From positions 434,001-498,000 of the forward strand of contig CAVWJX010000005.1 in the NCBI GenBank assembly GCA_963755435.1: 64,000 bases of DNA, written 5' to 3'. The notes under the pieces are model-generated. The model was not told the DNA's origin, did not search any database, and was given only the letters and a program-made list of their open reading frames with translations. A program made the translations under genes and the position numbers. Of this stretch, positions 36,425 through 45,508 are shown piece by piece. Within the stretch, counting starts at the first letter, position 1. Every line of letters starts with the position of its first letter. The DNA is from AP-15 sp963755435 (GTDB lineage: Bacteria; Pseudomonadota; Alphaproteobacteria; ATCC43930; CGMCC-115725).

Positions 36425-39154
36425 ATGGTGGCCGAGCCGACTAGCCCCAAACCAGCCAAGACCGCGGAACAAATGCGTCTGGACGAGGTGCACGGGGAGA
36501 AGGGGCCCTGGAAGCAATGGGGACCGTATCTGAGCGAGCGGCAATGGGGCACGGTCCGCGAGGATTACAGCAACAACGGCGACGCGTGGAACTATTTCAC
36601 CCACGATCACGCTCGCTCACGCGCTTATCACTGGGGCGAGGACGGCCTCGCCGGCTTTAGCGACGACCACCAACGGCTGTGTTTTGCCATCGCCCTATGG
36701 AACGGCAAGGACCCGATCCTCAAGGAAAGGCTATTCGGCCTGACCAACAGTGAGGGCAACCACGGCGAAGACGTTAAGGAATATTATTTTTACCTCGACA
36801 ACACCCCGACCCACTCCTACATGAAGTATCTGTACAAATATCCGCAGGACGCGTACCCCTATGGCGATCTGATCGAAACCAGCCGGCGCCGCGGCCGCAA
36901 CGACCCGGAACATGAGTTGCTCGACACCGCGATCTTCAATGATGACCGTTATTTTGATGTATTTGTCGAATACGCGAAGGCCTCGCCCACCGATATCCTG
37001 ATCCAGATCAGCATCGCCAATCGCGGCTTGGAGGCGGCTTCAATCCACGTGCTGCCGACCCTGTGGTTTCGCAATACCTGGACATGGTGGCCGGAGCAGC
37101 CAAAACCCTCCTTGCGGCAGACGCCTGGGACAAACACGGTCACCATCGAAACCTCACACGCCGAACTCGGCGGTTTTCTGCTGCATTGCAATGGCAATCC
37201 GACGCTGCTGTTTACCGAAAACGACACCAATAACCAGCGGATCTTTGGTACGCCCAACAGCACCCCCTATGTCAAGGACGGGATCAACAACTTCGTTGTC
37301 TCTGGCAAGCAGGAGGCGGTCAACCCAAACCAGACAGGGACCAAAGCGGCGGCGAACTATCAGCTCAACATCGGTTCGGGCGAGACTGCTGTTATCCGGC
37401 TGCGGCTGAGCGATGCTCTTTCCCACGACCCGTTCGGCAGGCAATTCGATCAGATCATCGAACAGCGCCGCGGCGAGGCGGACGCGTTCTATCAGGCGAT
37501 CACGCCAACCCGCGTCAGTGAGGACGAAGCGCGTGTGATGCGGCAGGCGTTGGCCGGGATGCTGTGGAGCAAGCAGTACTTCTTTTACGATACCGACAGG
37601 TGGCTCGAGGAACACGGCTTCGATCCGATGAATCCAAGACCGCTTCAGGTGCGCAATCGCGAGTGGTTCCACATGATCGGAGACAATGTCATCTCGATGC
37701 CGGACAAGTGGGAATATCCGTGGTTTGCGGCCTGGGACTTGGCCTTTCATACTATAGCCCTGTCGATTGTCGACATCGACTTTGCCAAGCAGCAGCTCGA
37801 CCTGCTGCTCCGCCAGGCCTACCTGCATCCGACCGGACAGATCCCGGCCTATGAGTGGAATTTCAGCGATGTCAATCCGCCGGTACAGGCCTGGGCGACG
37901 ATCTTTATCTACCGCATGGAGCAGGCGGTGCGCGGCCAAACCGATCTCGATTTTCTAAAGCGGATGTTCGGCAGGCTAACGTCAAATTTCGGTTGGTGGG
38001 TGAACCGCAAGGACCGCTTTGGCCGCAGCCTGTTCGAGGGCGGATTTCTCGGCCTCGACAATATCGGGGTCTTTGACCGCAGTGCGCCATTGCCCACCGG
38101 AGGCTATTTAGAGCAGGCCGACGGCACCGCTTGGGTCGCCTTGTTCTGCCAGAACATGCTCGAAATCGCTTTCGAGCTCGCCGCACATGACACGACCTTT
38201 GAGGAGCTGGCGGCGAACTACGCGATGGAGTTTCTATTGATCGCGCGCGCGATCAACGGGATCGGTCCGGGCGGCATGTGGGACGAAGAGGACGGCTTCT
38301 ACTATGACGTTCTTCGCTTGCCGGACGGAACCGCGACGCGGCTCAAGGTCCGGTCGATGGTGGGTCTGTTGCCGCTCTGCGCCACGACGGTCATAGAAAA
38401 ATGGCAGCGGGAGCGGGTCCCCAAACTGACATCCGATATCTACGATCGTTGGCGGCGCATGCCGGAACTCCACGAATCCATTCATCCGACGGGACCGGGG
38501 CACATGGGTGTCGCGGAGCGGGGCATCATGGGACTGGTAAATCAGACCAGGCTGCGCCGAATTCTGACCCGCATGCTCGACGAGAACGAGTTTCTGAGCC
38601 CGTACGGAATCCGCTCGCTGTCCCGCTATCACGCCGAACATCCCTATGTTTTTAACGCCGGCGGTCAGGAATATCGGGTGAGCTATCTGCCGGCGGAATC
38701 GGACAGCGGCATGTTCGGGGGCAACTCGAACTGGCGCGGGCCGATCTGGATGCCGGTCAACGCGCTGATCATCCGCGCCCTGCTGCATTACTTTGCTTAT
38801 TACGGCGACAACTTCAAGATCGAGTGCCCGACCGGGTCCGGAAACTTGATGAACCTTTTCGAGGTCGCACGTGAAATCGTCAATCGTCTGACCCGGATAT
38901 TCCTGCGCGACGAGAATGGACGGCGGCCGGTCTTTGGCGGCGCCGAGAAGTTCCAGCGCGATCCTCACTGGCAGGACAATTTGCTGTTCTATGAATACTT
39001 CCATGGCGACAACGGCGCTGGAATCGGCGCCAGCCATCAGACGGGGTGGACCGGTGTTGTAGCCGCGCTGATCGAGATTTTCGGCAAGCTCGATGCGGAA
39101 AGCTTTCTGCACGGCGGAACAGAGGCGCTCGGTCGAGAAAAGGAGAAGGTCTAG
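36425..39154 (+). CDS. GH63-type glucosidase (MGH1-like)
   Basis: 909-residue cytoplasmic glycosidase. The N-terminal part (about 10-330) has a beta-sandwich look with DAWNYFTHDHARSRAYHWGE. The C-terminal alpha/alpha-barrel carries PWFAAWDLAFHTIALSIVD, whose Asp fits the general acid of GH63, and YEYFHGDNGAGIGASHQTGW near the end with the base. Members cleave alpha-glucosides such as mannosylglycerate-type or trehalose-like compounds; the exact substrate is not visible. It is followed 14 bp later by the GH13 gene, suggesting joint glucan or osmolyte breakdown. Confidence 0.88.
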   Translation: MVAEPTSPKPAKTAEQMRLDEVHGEKGPWKQWGPYLSERQWGTVREDYSNNGDAWNYFTHDHARSRAYHWGEDGLAGFSDDHQRLCFAIALWNGKDPILKERLFGLTNSEGNHGEDVKEYYFYLDNTPTHSYMKYLYKYPQDAYPYGDLIETSRRRGRNDPEHELLDTAIFNDDRYFDVFVEYAKASPTDILIQISIANRGLEAASIHVLPTLWFRNTWTWWPEQPKPSLRQTPGTNTVTIETSHAELGGFLLHCNGNPTLLFTENDTNNQRIFGTPNSTPYVKDGINNFVVSGKQEAVNPNQTGTKAAANYQLNIGSGETAVIRLRLSDALSHDPFGRQFDQIIEQRRGEADAFYQAITPTRVSEDEARVMRQALAGMLWSKQYFFYDTDRWLEEHGFDPMNPRPLQVRNREWFHMIGDNVISMPDKWEYPWFAAWDLAFHTIALSIVDIDFAKQQLDLLLRQAYLHPTGQIPAYEWNFSDVNPPVQAWATIFIYRMEQAVRGQTDLDFLKRMFGRLTSNFGWWVNRKDRFGRSLFEGGFLGLDNIGVFDRSAPLPTGGYLEQADGTAWVALFCQNMLEIAFELAAHDTTFEELAANYAMEFLLIARAINGIGPGGMWDEEDGFYYDVLRLPDGTATRLKVRSMVGLLPLCATTVIEKWQRERVPKLTSDIYDRWRRMPELHESIHPTGPGHMGVAERGIMGLVNQTRLRRILTRMLDENEFLSPYGIRSLSRYHAEHPYVFNAGGQEYRVSYLPAESDSGMFGGNSNWRGPIWMPVNALIIRALLHYFAYYGDNFKIECPTGSGNLMNLFEVAREIVNRLTRIFLRDENGRRPVFGGAEKFQRDPHWQDNLLFYEYFHGDNGAGIGASHQTGWTGVVAALIEIFGKLDAESFLHGGTEALGREKEKV

Positions 39155-39168
39155 GCGGAGGGAGAGTG

Positions 39169-40644
39169 ATGCCGCGATACCCTTCGCTGTTTCAGATCAA
39201 TACTCGGGTCTGGCTGAACCAGCTATCGCGCAGTGCCGGCAAGCCCATAACGCTCGCCGATATTGATGACGCGACGTTCGACGGTTTTGCGGATCGGGGA
39301 TTTGACTGGGTCTGGCTGCTCAGTGTCTGGCAGACCGGCGCCGCCGGGCGGGCGGTGTCGCGCAGCAATCCGCAATGGCGTGCCGAGTTCCAGGCCCTGC
39401 TGCCGGACCTGACCGAGGGCGACATCTGCGGCTCCGGCTTTGCGATCACGAGCTACGCTGTCGGCGATGCGCTGGGCGGCGTTGCGGCCTTGGCCAGCTT
39501 TCGGGACAGGCTAGCGCGGCGCGGCATCAAGCTGCTGCTCGACTTTGTGCCGAACCACACCGCACCCGACCACCCTTGGGTGAATAGCCACCCCGATTAC
39601 TATGTCGAGGGCAGCGAAGAGGCGCTGGCCAGATCGCCCGAAAATTACCTGCGGGTCGACACCGATCGCGGGGCCAAGATCCTGGCCTATGGCCGCGATC
39701 CGAATTTCCCCGGTTGGCCCGATACCTTGCAGCTCAACTACGCCAATCCGGAGCTGCAGAAGGCACGGATCGACGAACTGACCGCGATCGCCGGCAAGTG
39801 CGACGGCGTGCGCTGCGATATGGCCATGCTATTGCTGCCGGACATCTTTCAACGGACCTGGGGAGTTACGCCGGAACCATTTTGGCCCAAGGCCATCCCG
39901 GCAGTGCATCAGAAATTCCCGGACTTCGCCTTCATGGCCGAAGTGTATTGGGATCTCGAATGGACTTTGCAGCAGCAGGGTTTTGCTTATTGTTACGATA
40001 AGCGGCTCTACGATCGCCTGCGGGACAGGCATGCCGCGCCGGTTCGTGGTCATCTGCTCGCCGAGCTCGATTACCAGGACAAGCTGGCGCGCTTTCTCGA
40101 AAACCACGATGAGCCGCGCGCCGCATCTGAATTTCCGTGGTCTCAGCATGCTGCGGCGGCGATCATCACGTTTTTGTCACCCGGGTTGCGGTTTTTTCAC
40201 CAGGGTCAGTTCGACGGAGCGCGGCTCCGGATACCGACCCATCTCTGCCGCGGCCCGGTCGAGCCGAGCAACCCCGAGATTGCGGCTTTCTATCGCAATC
40301 TATTGCAGGTCCTGAAGCAGACCCCGGCTTTCCGCGACGGCTCCTGGGCGCAAATCGACCCGCAGCCGGCCTGGTCCGGAAACTGGACCTGGAACGATTT
40401 TATTGCCTACGCTTGGGCCGGGGACGACGGCTCACGATACCTCGTCGCCGTCAATTACGCCGGCAATCAGGGCCAATGCCGCCTGTCGCTGCCTTTTCCC
40501 GAGTTTCGCGGCAAATCAGTGCGTCTCGCCGATGTGATGGGGACGGAAGTCTACGATCGCGATGGCGGCGAGATGGTGGCGCCCGGTCTCTACGTCGATC
40601 ACGCGCCCTGGTGCTATAACGTGTTTGAGCTGCGCACGATCTGA
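39169..40644 (+). CDS. Alpha-amylase family (GH13) glycosidase
   Basis: 491-residue protein with the GH13 barrel signatures: DFVPNHTAPDHPW (region I, near residues 124-136), GVRCDMAML with the nucleophile Asp near 216, FMAEVYWD with the acid Glu near 257, and FLENHDEPRAAS near 310. A C-terminal beta domain ends ALYVDH-like (GLYVDHAPWCYNVFELR). No signal peptide, so cytosolic. It could trim glycogen/maltodextrin or act as a trehalose-type enzyme. It starts 14 bp after the GH63 gene, with GGAGGGAG in front of the ATG. Confidence 0.88.
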   Translation: MPRYPSLFQINTRVWLNQLSRSAGKPITLADIDDATFDGFADRGFDWVWLLSVWQTGAAGRAVSRSNPQWRAEFQALLPDLTEGDICGSGFAITSYAVGDALGGVAALASFRDRLARRGIKLLLDFVPNHTAPDHPWVNSHPDYYVEGSEEALARSPENYLRVDTDRGAKILAYGRDPNFPGWPDTLQLNYANPELQKARIDELTAIAGKCDGVRCDMAMLLLPDIFQRTWGVTPEPFWPKAIPAVHQKFPDFAFMAEVYWDLEWTLQQQGFAYCYDKRLYDRLRDRHAAPVRGHLLAELDYQDKLARFLENHDEPRAASEFPWSQHAAAAIITFLSPGLRFFHQGQFDGARLRIPTHLCRGPVEPSNPEIAAFYRNLLQVLKQTPAFRDGSWAQIDPQPAWSGNWTWNDFIAYAWAGDDGSRYLVAVNYAGNQGQCRLSLPFPEFRGKSVRLADVMGTEVYDRDGGEMVAPGLYVDHAPWCYNVFELRTI

Positions 40645-40650
40645 CGGGCC

Positions 40651-41730
40651 ATGGCCCCACGGATCGCCGCCGTTGTCCTGGCAGCGTTTCTCGCGGCGTG
40701 CGCCGGAATCGGGCCGGGAACGGTAACGCACGACCGTATCGACTATGGAAGCGCAATCGGAGATTCCTGGAAGGAGCAGACCCTCCTCAACATCGTCAAG
40801 CTCCGCTACGCGGACATGCCAATCTTTCTGGAAGTCTCGCAGGTCATCGCCGGCTACCAGCTGCAAAGTGCGGCTACCGGCAGCGTCACGCTGGGGAATT
40901 TCACCGGGAGCCTGATCGACCGATTGACGGCTGCCGGAACCGCGACGGCTGGCGGCACCTACACGGACCGGCCAACGGTCATCTATTCGCCACTTACCGG
41001 GGTGGATTTCTTGCGGCGGCTGATGACGCCGGTGCCGCCGAGTTCCGTTCTGTTCGTGCTGCAGGCGGGCTATTCGGCGGAGCGGATTATGCCGATCATG
41101 TTGGATTCGATTAACGGGCTTAATAACGAGTCGAACCGATTGGGACGGCCAGCTGATCCGAAATTTGTCCGTCTCGTCCATTTGTTGCGCGAAGCTCAGA
41201 TCGCCGGCGCGATCCAGATACGGATCGAGCGTGCCAAGGGCGGCGCCGAGAGTTCCGCACTGATTTTCGGGCCAACCAAAGACCCGAAACTCGCCGCCAA
41301 GGGCCGGGAGTTGAAGAGTATTCTCGGGATCAGGCCGGACTTGCGGGAACTCAGGGTAAATTACGGCGGCTACTCAGGACGAGACGACGAGCTCGACATG
41401 ATGACGCGCTCGATGCTGCAGATCATGCTCGAGTTCGCGGCCGTCGTGCAGGTACCGCACTCGGATGTCGTCGAGGGGAAGGCCGCACCCGGACCGGCCG
41501 ATACTCAGGCGGCGGGATCGCTGAGCGGTCCGCCTTTGCGGGTCTTGGTGACAGATACAGCGCCGACTGAGGCGTATGTCGCCGTGCCATACGATAAAAA
41601 GTGGTTTTGGATTGCCGATACCGACATCCAAAGCAAGTACACTTTTGGCATCATCATGCTGTTGTTTTCGGTCGCCGATACCGGAGTGAAGGGGGCGGCG
41701 CCCGTCGTCACGATACCTGCAAATCAGTGA
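40651..41730 (+). CDS. Putative lipoprotein of unknown function
   Basis: 359-residue protein with a signal ending in the lipobox LAAC (residues 14-17), so probably anchored to a membrane by lipidation. The mature part contains LLNIVKLRYADMPIFLEVSQ and DDELDMMTRSMLQIMLEFA and a C-terminal region that may include a hydrophobic segment (FGIIMLLFSVADTG). I do not recognise a named domain. It follows the GH13 gene by 6 bp and is probably the last gene of this transcript. Confidence 0.75.
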   Translation: MAPRIAAVVLAAFLAACAGIGPGTVTHDRIDYGSAIGDSWKEQTLLNIVKLRYADMPIFLEVSQVIAGYQLQSAATGSVTLGNFTGSLIDRLTAAGTATAGGTYTDRPTVIYSPLTGVDFLRRLMTPVPPSSVLFVLQAGYSAERIMPIMLDSINGLNNESNRLGRPADPKFVRLVHLLREAQIAGAIQIRIERAKGGAESSALIFGPTKDPKLAAKGRELKSILGIRPDLRELRVNYGGYSGRDDELDMMTRSMLQIMLEFAAVVQVPHSDVVEGKAAPGPADTQAAGSLSGPPLRVLVTDTAPTEAYVAVPYDKKWFWIADTDIQSKYTFGIIMLLFSVADTGVKGAAPVVTIPANQ

Positions 41731-42081
41731 CGCCACGTCATCGCTGGCCCGGCTGTTCGGCGATTGTCGCGTCGTCGTTGCCTTCGTCCGCCGCGGTCCT
41801 GGAGAGGGCGGGTGCGGGGCCACCTAGCTCCTTTAGTTTGTTCCCGGCTACCGTCGGCGACCCGCAAACCTACGTTGACATCGTAGGGCGCCGAGGCCGC
41901 CGGCCGAATCACTGCTGCCGAATATCACCGACGCGGGTTTCGCCGCAAATCTCGCCCCAGCACCGCCGCCGCAGCGCGACTGGCGATTGACGAGGCGCGG
42001 CACTTCCGCCACATCTTGGTTGCGAGCCGCGGCGGCCGATCTGCGCACGCGGCCGTCCTTGTCAGCGAAAGGAGCCGCCGC
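41731..42081. other. Intergenic region, no gene seen
   Basis: 350 bp between the lipoprotein and the VOC gene. It marks the end of the low-oxygen region. No domain-bearing frame, terminator or repeat is evident. Confidence 0.4.
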
Positions 42082-42486
42082 ATGAGCGTGGCTGCGATGA
42101 ACCACTTCACCGTGTTGAGCGACGACCTCGAAGCCACTCGCCGCTTCTATTGCGATCTGTTCGGGTTTCGGGTCGGCTGGCGTCCGCCGTTTCAGTTTCC
42201 TGGTTGGTGGCTCTATGCCAAGGATGGCGACATGCCGATCCTGCATGTGATCCATCGCGATCCGCTGCCGGCCGAGCGTGCCGGGGTGCTCGACCATATG
42301 GCGTTCAGCGCCAGGGACCTGCCCGGCACCGTGTCGACCCTGAAACGCGAGGGGATCGCCTACGAGCTGCGCCGTCTGCCCGGCGGCGGCATCTGGCAAT
42401 TGTTCTTCGACGACCCGCACGGCGCCAAGGTCGAGTTCGATTTCGACAAGGACGAGCCGGCGCCACCGGGTCACGCCGCGGCCTGA
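42082..42486 (+). CDS. VOC/glyoxalase-fold protein (1)
   Basis: 134-residue vicinal-oxygen-chelate protein. MNHFTVLSDDLEATRRFYCD starts the first beta-alpha-beta unit, and the metal-ligand-like histidines and acidic residues lie in VLDHMAFSARDL and GIWQLFFDDPHGAKVEFDFD. Substrate unknown; the family includes glyoxalases, dioxygenases and resistance proteins. It is separated from zapA by about 160 bp that contain a short tandem repeat. Confidence 0.85.
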   Translation: MSVAAMNHFTVLSDDLEATRRFYCDLFGFRVGWRPPFQFPGWWLYAKDGDMPILHVIHRDPLPAERAGVLDHMAFSARDLPGTVSTLKREGIAYELRRLPGGGIWQLFFDDPHGAKVEFDFDKDEPAPPGHAAA

Positions 42487-42531
42487 TGCGCCGCATTGCG
42501 GTCTTGGCCGGTTCTGCCGATCGGCCGAGAT

Positions 42532-42568
42532 CTGCGCGTTGGCCCGGATCTGCGCGTTGGCCCACAGC
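42532..42568. repeat. Short tandem repeat GATCTGCGCGTTGGCCC (x2)
   Basis: Two adjacent near-identical 18-bp units with GATCTGCGCGTTGGCCC, followed by a partial third (CAGCGCGTTGGCC). Noncoding in my reading. It resembles the slippage repeats inside nearby genes. Confidence 0.6.
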
Positions 42569-42643
42569 GCGTTGGCCGAGGGCGCGGCCTGGTCGCTCGC
42601 CGGGCTTTGAATGCCGCGGGGCGGGCAGCCGGCGCCGGCGGCC

Positions 42644-42877
42644 ATGAGCCGGCTCGACGAGGCGCTCGACCGCCTCGAACGGGCGGTGGCCCGGCTGGAG
42701 GCGGCTTGCCGCCGCCCCGGCGCCATTGCCGGGACCGCCCGGCTGGAGGCCGAAGCCGCGCCATTGGCGGCGGCCGCCGGCGAAATCGCGGTCCCAGAAA
42801 TCGCGGTCCGGGAAATCGCTGGGCGGGTCGAAGGCGCTCTTGCCCGGGTCGGCCGGGCGCTCGGGGGGGAGGAGTGA
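42644..42877 (+). CDS. Small coiled-coil protein upstream of zapA
   Basis: 77-residue helical protein (MSRLDEALDRLERAVARLEA) that occupies the position where alphaproteobacteria often carry a DUF4164-type coiled-coil gene before zapA. The middle contains three in-frame copies of a 15-bp unit encoding EIAVP/EIAVR/EIAGR, so its length is probably expanded. It ends one base before the zapA GTG start, implying coupling and a possible division role; that is inference from position. Confidence 0.7.
   Translation: MSRLDEALDRLERAVARLEAACRRPGAIAGTARLEAEAAPLAAAAGEIAVPEIAVREIAGRVEGALARVGRALGGEE
42782..42826 (+). repeat. In-frame 15-bp tandem repeat (x3)
   Basis: Units GAAATCGCGGTCCCA, GAAATCGCGGTCCGG and GAAATCGCTGGGCGG lie end to end in the gene upstream of zapA and add ten residues without breaking the frame. 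Confidence 0.8.
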
Positions 42878-42878
42878 G

Positions 42879-43217
42879 GTGAGCCAGGTCGCGGTAACGG
42901 TCAACAGCCATCCCTACAAGATCATCTGCGACGAGGGGCAGGAGCCGCGCATCCGCCGGCTCGCCCAGTATGTCGACGCCAGGGTCGGCGAGTTCGTCAA
43001 GGGCGTCGGCCAGGTCGGCGAAGCCCGCCTGCTGCTGTTGGCGGCGCTCGTCATCGCCGACGAATTATCCGACGCCAACGAGGCCCTGCAGCAGGAGCGC
43101 AGCCGGGTGCGCGCCACCGAAACCGAGGCCGCCGAGGCTGCCGATAACGCGGCGAGCGGGGTCCACGGCGTCGCCCAGCGGATCGAGGCTCTTGCGGCGC
43201 GGCTGGAGAGCCCCTAG
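42879..43217 (+). CDS. zapA: Cell division protein ZapA
   Basis: 112-residue FtsZ-ring-associated protein that bundles FtsZ filaments. VAVTVNSHPYKIICDEGQE and IRRLAQYVDARVGEFVK are typical of ZapA, and the C-terminus is the expected coiled coil (ALQQERSRVRATETEAAE). It starts at GTG behind GGGGGGAGGAG. The 6S RNA follows immediately, which is the conserved neighbour of zapA in proteobacteria. Confidence 0.93.
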   Translation: MSQVAVTVNSHPYKIICDEGQEPRIRRLAQYVDARVGEFVKGVGQVGEARLLLLAALVIADELSDANEALQQERSRVRATETEAAEAADNAASGVHGVAQRIEALAARLESP

Positions 43218-43221
43218 CTTC

Positions 43222-43397
43222 CCCGGGCGGGGTGGAGCTGCGCGGTGCGTCAGGCCGCATGTTACCCCGGGGCCGATACCTACCTCATGGGTGCTGTCTC
43301 TGTCGGAGTCGTGGCTTCGGCACGCGGCGCCCACCTGCTATGGCGGGCCACGGTGGGATTGCGCGCCAACGGCCGAGGCGGCCCCACCCCGCACCGG
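43222..43397 (+). ncRNA. ssrS: 6S RNA (SsrS)
   Basis: Located directly behind zapA, its conserved position. The ends can form a closing stem: GCGGGGTGG at 43227-43235 pairs exactly with CCACCCCGC at 43384-43392, giving a rod of about 170 nt, the normal 6S size. The interior can be drawn as a long stem with a central bulge. 6S RNA binds the sigma-70 holoenzyme in stationary phase. Ends are approximate. The usual partner fau (5-FCL) is not downstream here. Confidence 0.75.
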
Positions 43398-43587
43398 CAC
43401 GCGCCGGTTTTGACCGGCCGCTCCCGCGCCTGATCCAGCCGGCCTCGGCCGCGGCCGCCTCGGGGCCTCACGCGTTCTGGTGCCGCCTGCAGTCCCGTGC
43501 CCTCGCCGCCGGATCGGGAAGCCGCGCCGCGCTTGTCATCGCCGTGCCGTGCCGCCATGTTGTCAGCAGAACCGGAAGAGGGAAGCG

Positions 43588-44499
43588 ATGCCGAGCGAAT
43601 CGTTGATCGGCGGTGCGGCCGCCACCCCCGTCAGAGACGTCACCACCGCCACGTTCATGACCGAGGTGGTCGACGGCTCGTTCGAAACCCCGGTCATCGT
43701 CGACTTCTGGGCGCCGTGGTGCGGCCCGTGCCGGCAGCTCGGCCCGATCCTCGAAAAGACCGTGCGCGCGGCCAATGGCGCGGTCCGCATGGTCAAGCTC
43801 AACATCGACGAAAATCCCGAGATCGCGCAGCAGATGCGTGTCCAATCGATCCCGGCGGTCTATGCCTTCAAGGACGGCCGGCCGGTCGACGGCTTTGTCG
43901 GCGCGTTGCCGGAGAGCCAGGTCAAGCAGTTTGTTCAGCGCGTCAGCGCCGGCCAGGGCGGCGCCCCGTCGCCGGTCGAGGAAGCGATGGCGATGGCCAG
44001 GGAGGCCTCGCAGGCCGGCGACCCGGCCAGCGCCGGCGCGCTCTATTCGCAGATCCTGCAGCGCGAGCCCGGCAATGTCGAAGCCCTGGCCGGCCTCGCC
44101 CGCGCCCTGATAGCCCGCGGCGATCTCGCCAAGGCGCGCCAGGCGCTGGACCGGGTGGCCAAGGAAGACGCTGCGCACGCCGACATCGTCGCGGCGCGGA
44201 CCGCGCTCGACCTCGCCGAGCAGGCGCAGAAAGCGATGGCCTCGGCCGGCAAGCTGCGCGCGCGGCTGGCCAAAAACGCCGACGATCACGAAGCCCGCCT
44301 CGAACTGGCCACAGCGTTGTTCGGCAGCGGCGAGCGGGAAGCGGCGATCGACGAGCTCCTCGGCCTGTTCAAGCGCGACCGCGAGTGGAACGAACAGGCG
44401 GCGCGCAAGCAGCTGGTCAAGTTTTTCGAGGCGATGGGCGGCGCCGATCCGTTGACCCTGAGCGGGCGGCGGCGGCTGTCGTCCCTGATGTTCTCGTGA
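43588..44499 (+). CDS. Thioredoxin-TPR protein (CnoX/YbbN family)
   Basis: 303-residue protein with an N-terminal thioredoxin domain (WAPWCGPCRQLGP, active CGPC near residues 47-50) and a C-terminal TPR region (from about 130: AREASQAGDPASAGALYSQI). In E. coli CnoX protects proteins from oxidative aggregation and passes them to GroEL. Here the active site keeps both cysteines, so redox activity is expected, unlike the SxxC of E. coli. Start at ATG behind GGAAGAGGGAAG. The Lon-domain protein follows. Confidence 0.88.
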   Translation: MPSESLIGGAAATPVRDVTTATFMTEVVDGSFETPVIVDFWAPWCGPCRQLGPILEKTVRAANGAVRMVKLNIDENPEIAQQMRVQSIPAVYAFKDGRPVDGFVGALPESQVKQFVQRVSAGQGGAPSPVEEAMAMAREASQAGDPASAGALYSQILQREPGNVEALAGLARALIARGDLAKARQALDRVAKEDAAHADIVAARTALDLAEQAQKAMASAGKLRARLAKNADDHEARLELATALFGSGEREAAIDELLGLFKRDREWNEQAARKQLVKFFEAMGGADPLTLSGRRRLSSLMFS

Positions 44500-44569
44500 G
44501 ACTCATGTTCTCGTGACACCAATTTCTGGTGAACCGATGTTAGCGATGTTGTGGTGAGGAGGAAGCCTG

Positions 44570-45226
44570 ATGAGCGAGCGCCCCGGCGTCGCCGCGCTGT
44601 GCGAGACCTTGCCGATCTTTCCGTTGCCCGGCGTGCTGCTGTTGCCGCGCGGCCAGCTGCCGCTCAACATCTTCGAGCCGCGCTATCTGGCGATGACCCG
44701 CGACGCGCTCGCCGGCGACCGGCTGATCGGCATGGTGCAGCCGAGCGATCCGCATCAGCCGTTGTCTGGCAATCCGCCGGTCTATCCGACCGGGTGCGCC
44801 GGCCGGATCACCTCGTTCTCCGAAACCGAGGACGGGCGCTATCTGCTGGCCCTGACCGGGCTGTGCCGGTTTCGCATCGCCGAGGAGCTGCCGCCAAAAG
44901 ACGGCTATCGCCGGGTGGTGCCGCGCTGGGACGAATTCGCCGGCGACCTGCGCACCGTGCGCGAGCCGGGGTTTGACCGCGAGCGGCTGATCCGCGGGCT
45001 CAAAGCCTATTTCGACCGGCACCAGATCAAGGCCGAATGGGATGCGATCGGCTCGGTGCCGGCCGAGCGGCTGATCACCTCGGTGGCGATGGTCTGTCCG
45101 TTCGAGCCGAGCGAAAAGCAGGCGCTGCTCGAAGCCAGCGACCTCGAGGCGCGGGCCCAGCTGTTGACCGCGATTGTCGAGATGGCGGTGCTCGACCGCT
45201 TGGGCGGCGGCGACGCCCGGCACTGA
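44570..45226 (+). CDS. LON peptidase substrate-binding-domain protein
   Basis: 218-residue stand-alone Lon N-terminal (PUA-like) domain protein with no ATPase or protease part: LPIFPLPGVLLLPRGQLPLN, IFEPRYLAMTRDALAG and VYPTGCAGRITSFSE. Members may bind protein clients, but the role is unknown. It sits in the conserved run thioredoxin - Lon domain - Trm112-like - DUF971 found in many alphaproteobacteria. Confidence 0.9.
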   Translation: MSERPGVAALCETLPIFPLPGVLLLPRGQLPLNIFEPRYLAMTRDALAGDRLIGMVQPSDPHQPLSGNPPVYPTGCAGRITSFSETEDGRYLLALTGLCRFRIAEELPPKDGYRRVVPRWDEFAGDLRTVREPGFDRERLIRGLKAYFDRHQIKAEWDAIGSVPAERLITSVAMVCPFEPSEKQALLEASDLEARAQLLTAIVEMAVLDRLGGGDARH

Positions 45227-45272
45227 GCGCCAGGCCCGATACTGATCACGCCGCGGCGCGGCGGAGGGAACC

Positions 45273-45491
45273 ATGGACGGCGCCTCGGAAATCGATCCCA
45301 AGCTGTTGGAAATCCTGGTCTGCCCGTTGACCAAGGGGCCGCTGCGCTATGACCGCGAGGCGCAGGAGCTGATCAGCGAGGAGGCCGGGCTCGCCTACCC
45401 GATCCGCGACGGCATCCCGATCATGCTGGTCGACGAGGCGCGCCCGTTGCGCGACGACGAGGCCCCGACCAAGCGCCTGCCTTCCGGCTGA
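45273..45491 (+). CDS. Trm112-family protein
   Basis: 72-residue protein of the Trm112/YcaR type: LLEILVCPLTKGPLRYDREA, EAGLAYPIRDGIPIMLVDEA. One Cys remains from the zinc-ribbon pattern of the larger family. It begins after GGAGGGA. Bacterial members are small and of uncertain function; eukaryotic Trm112 activates methyltransferases. Confidence 0.9.
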   Translation: MDGASEIDPKLLEILVCPLTKGPLRYDREAQELISEEAGLAYPIRDGIPIMLVDEARPLRDDEAPTKRLPSG

Positions 45492-45508
45492 GGCGCCGGG
45501 AGCGGGCA

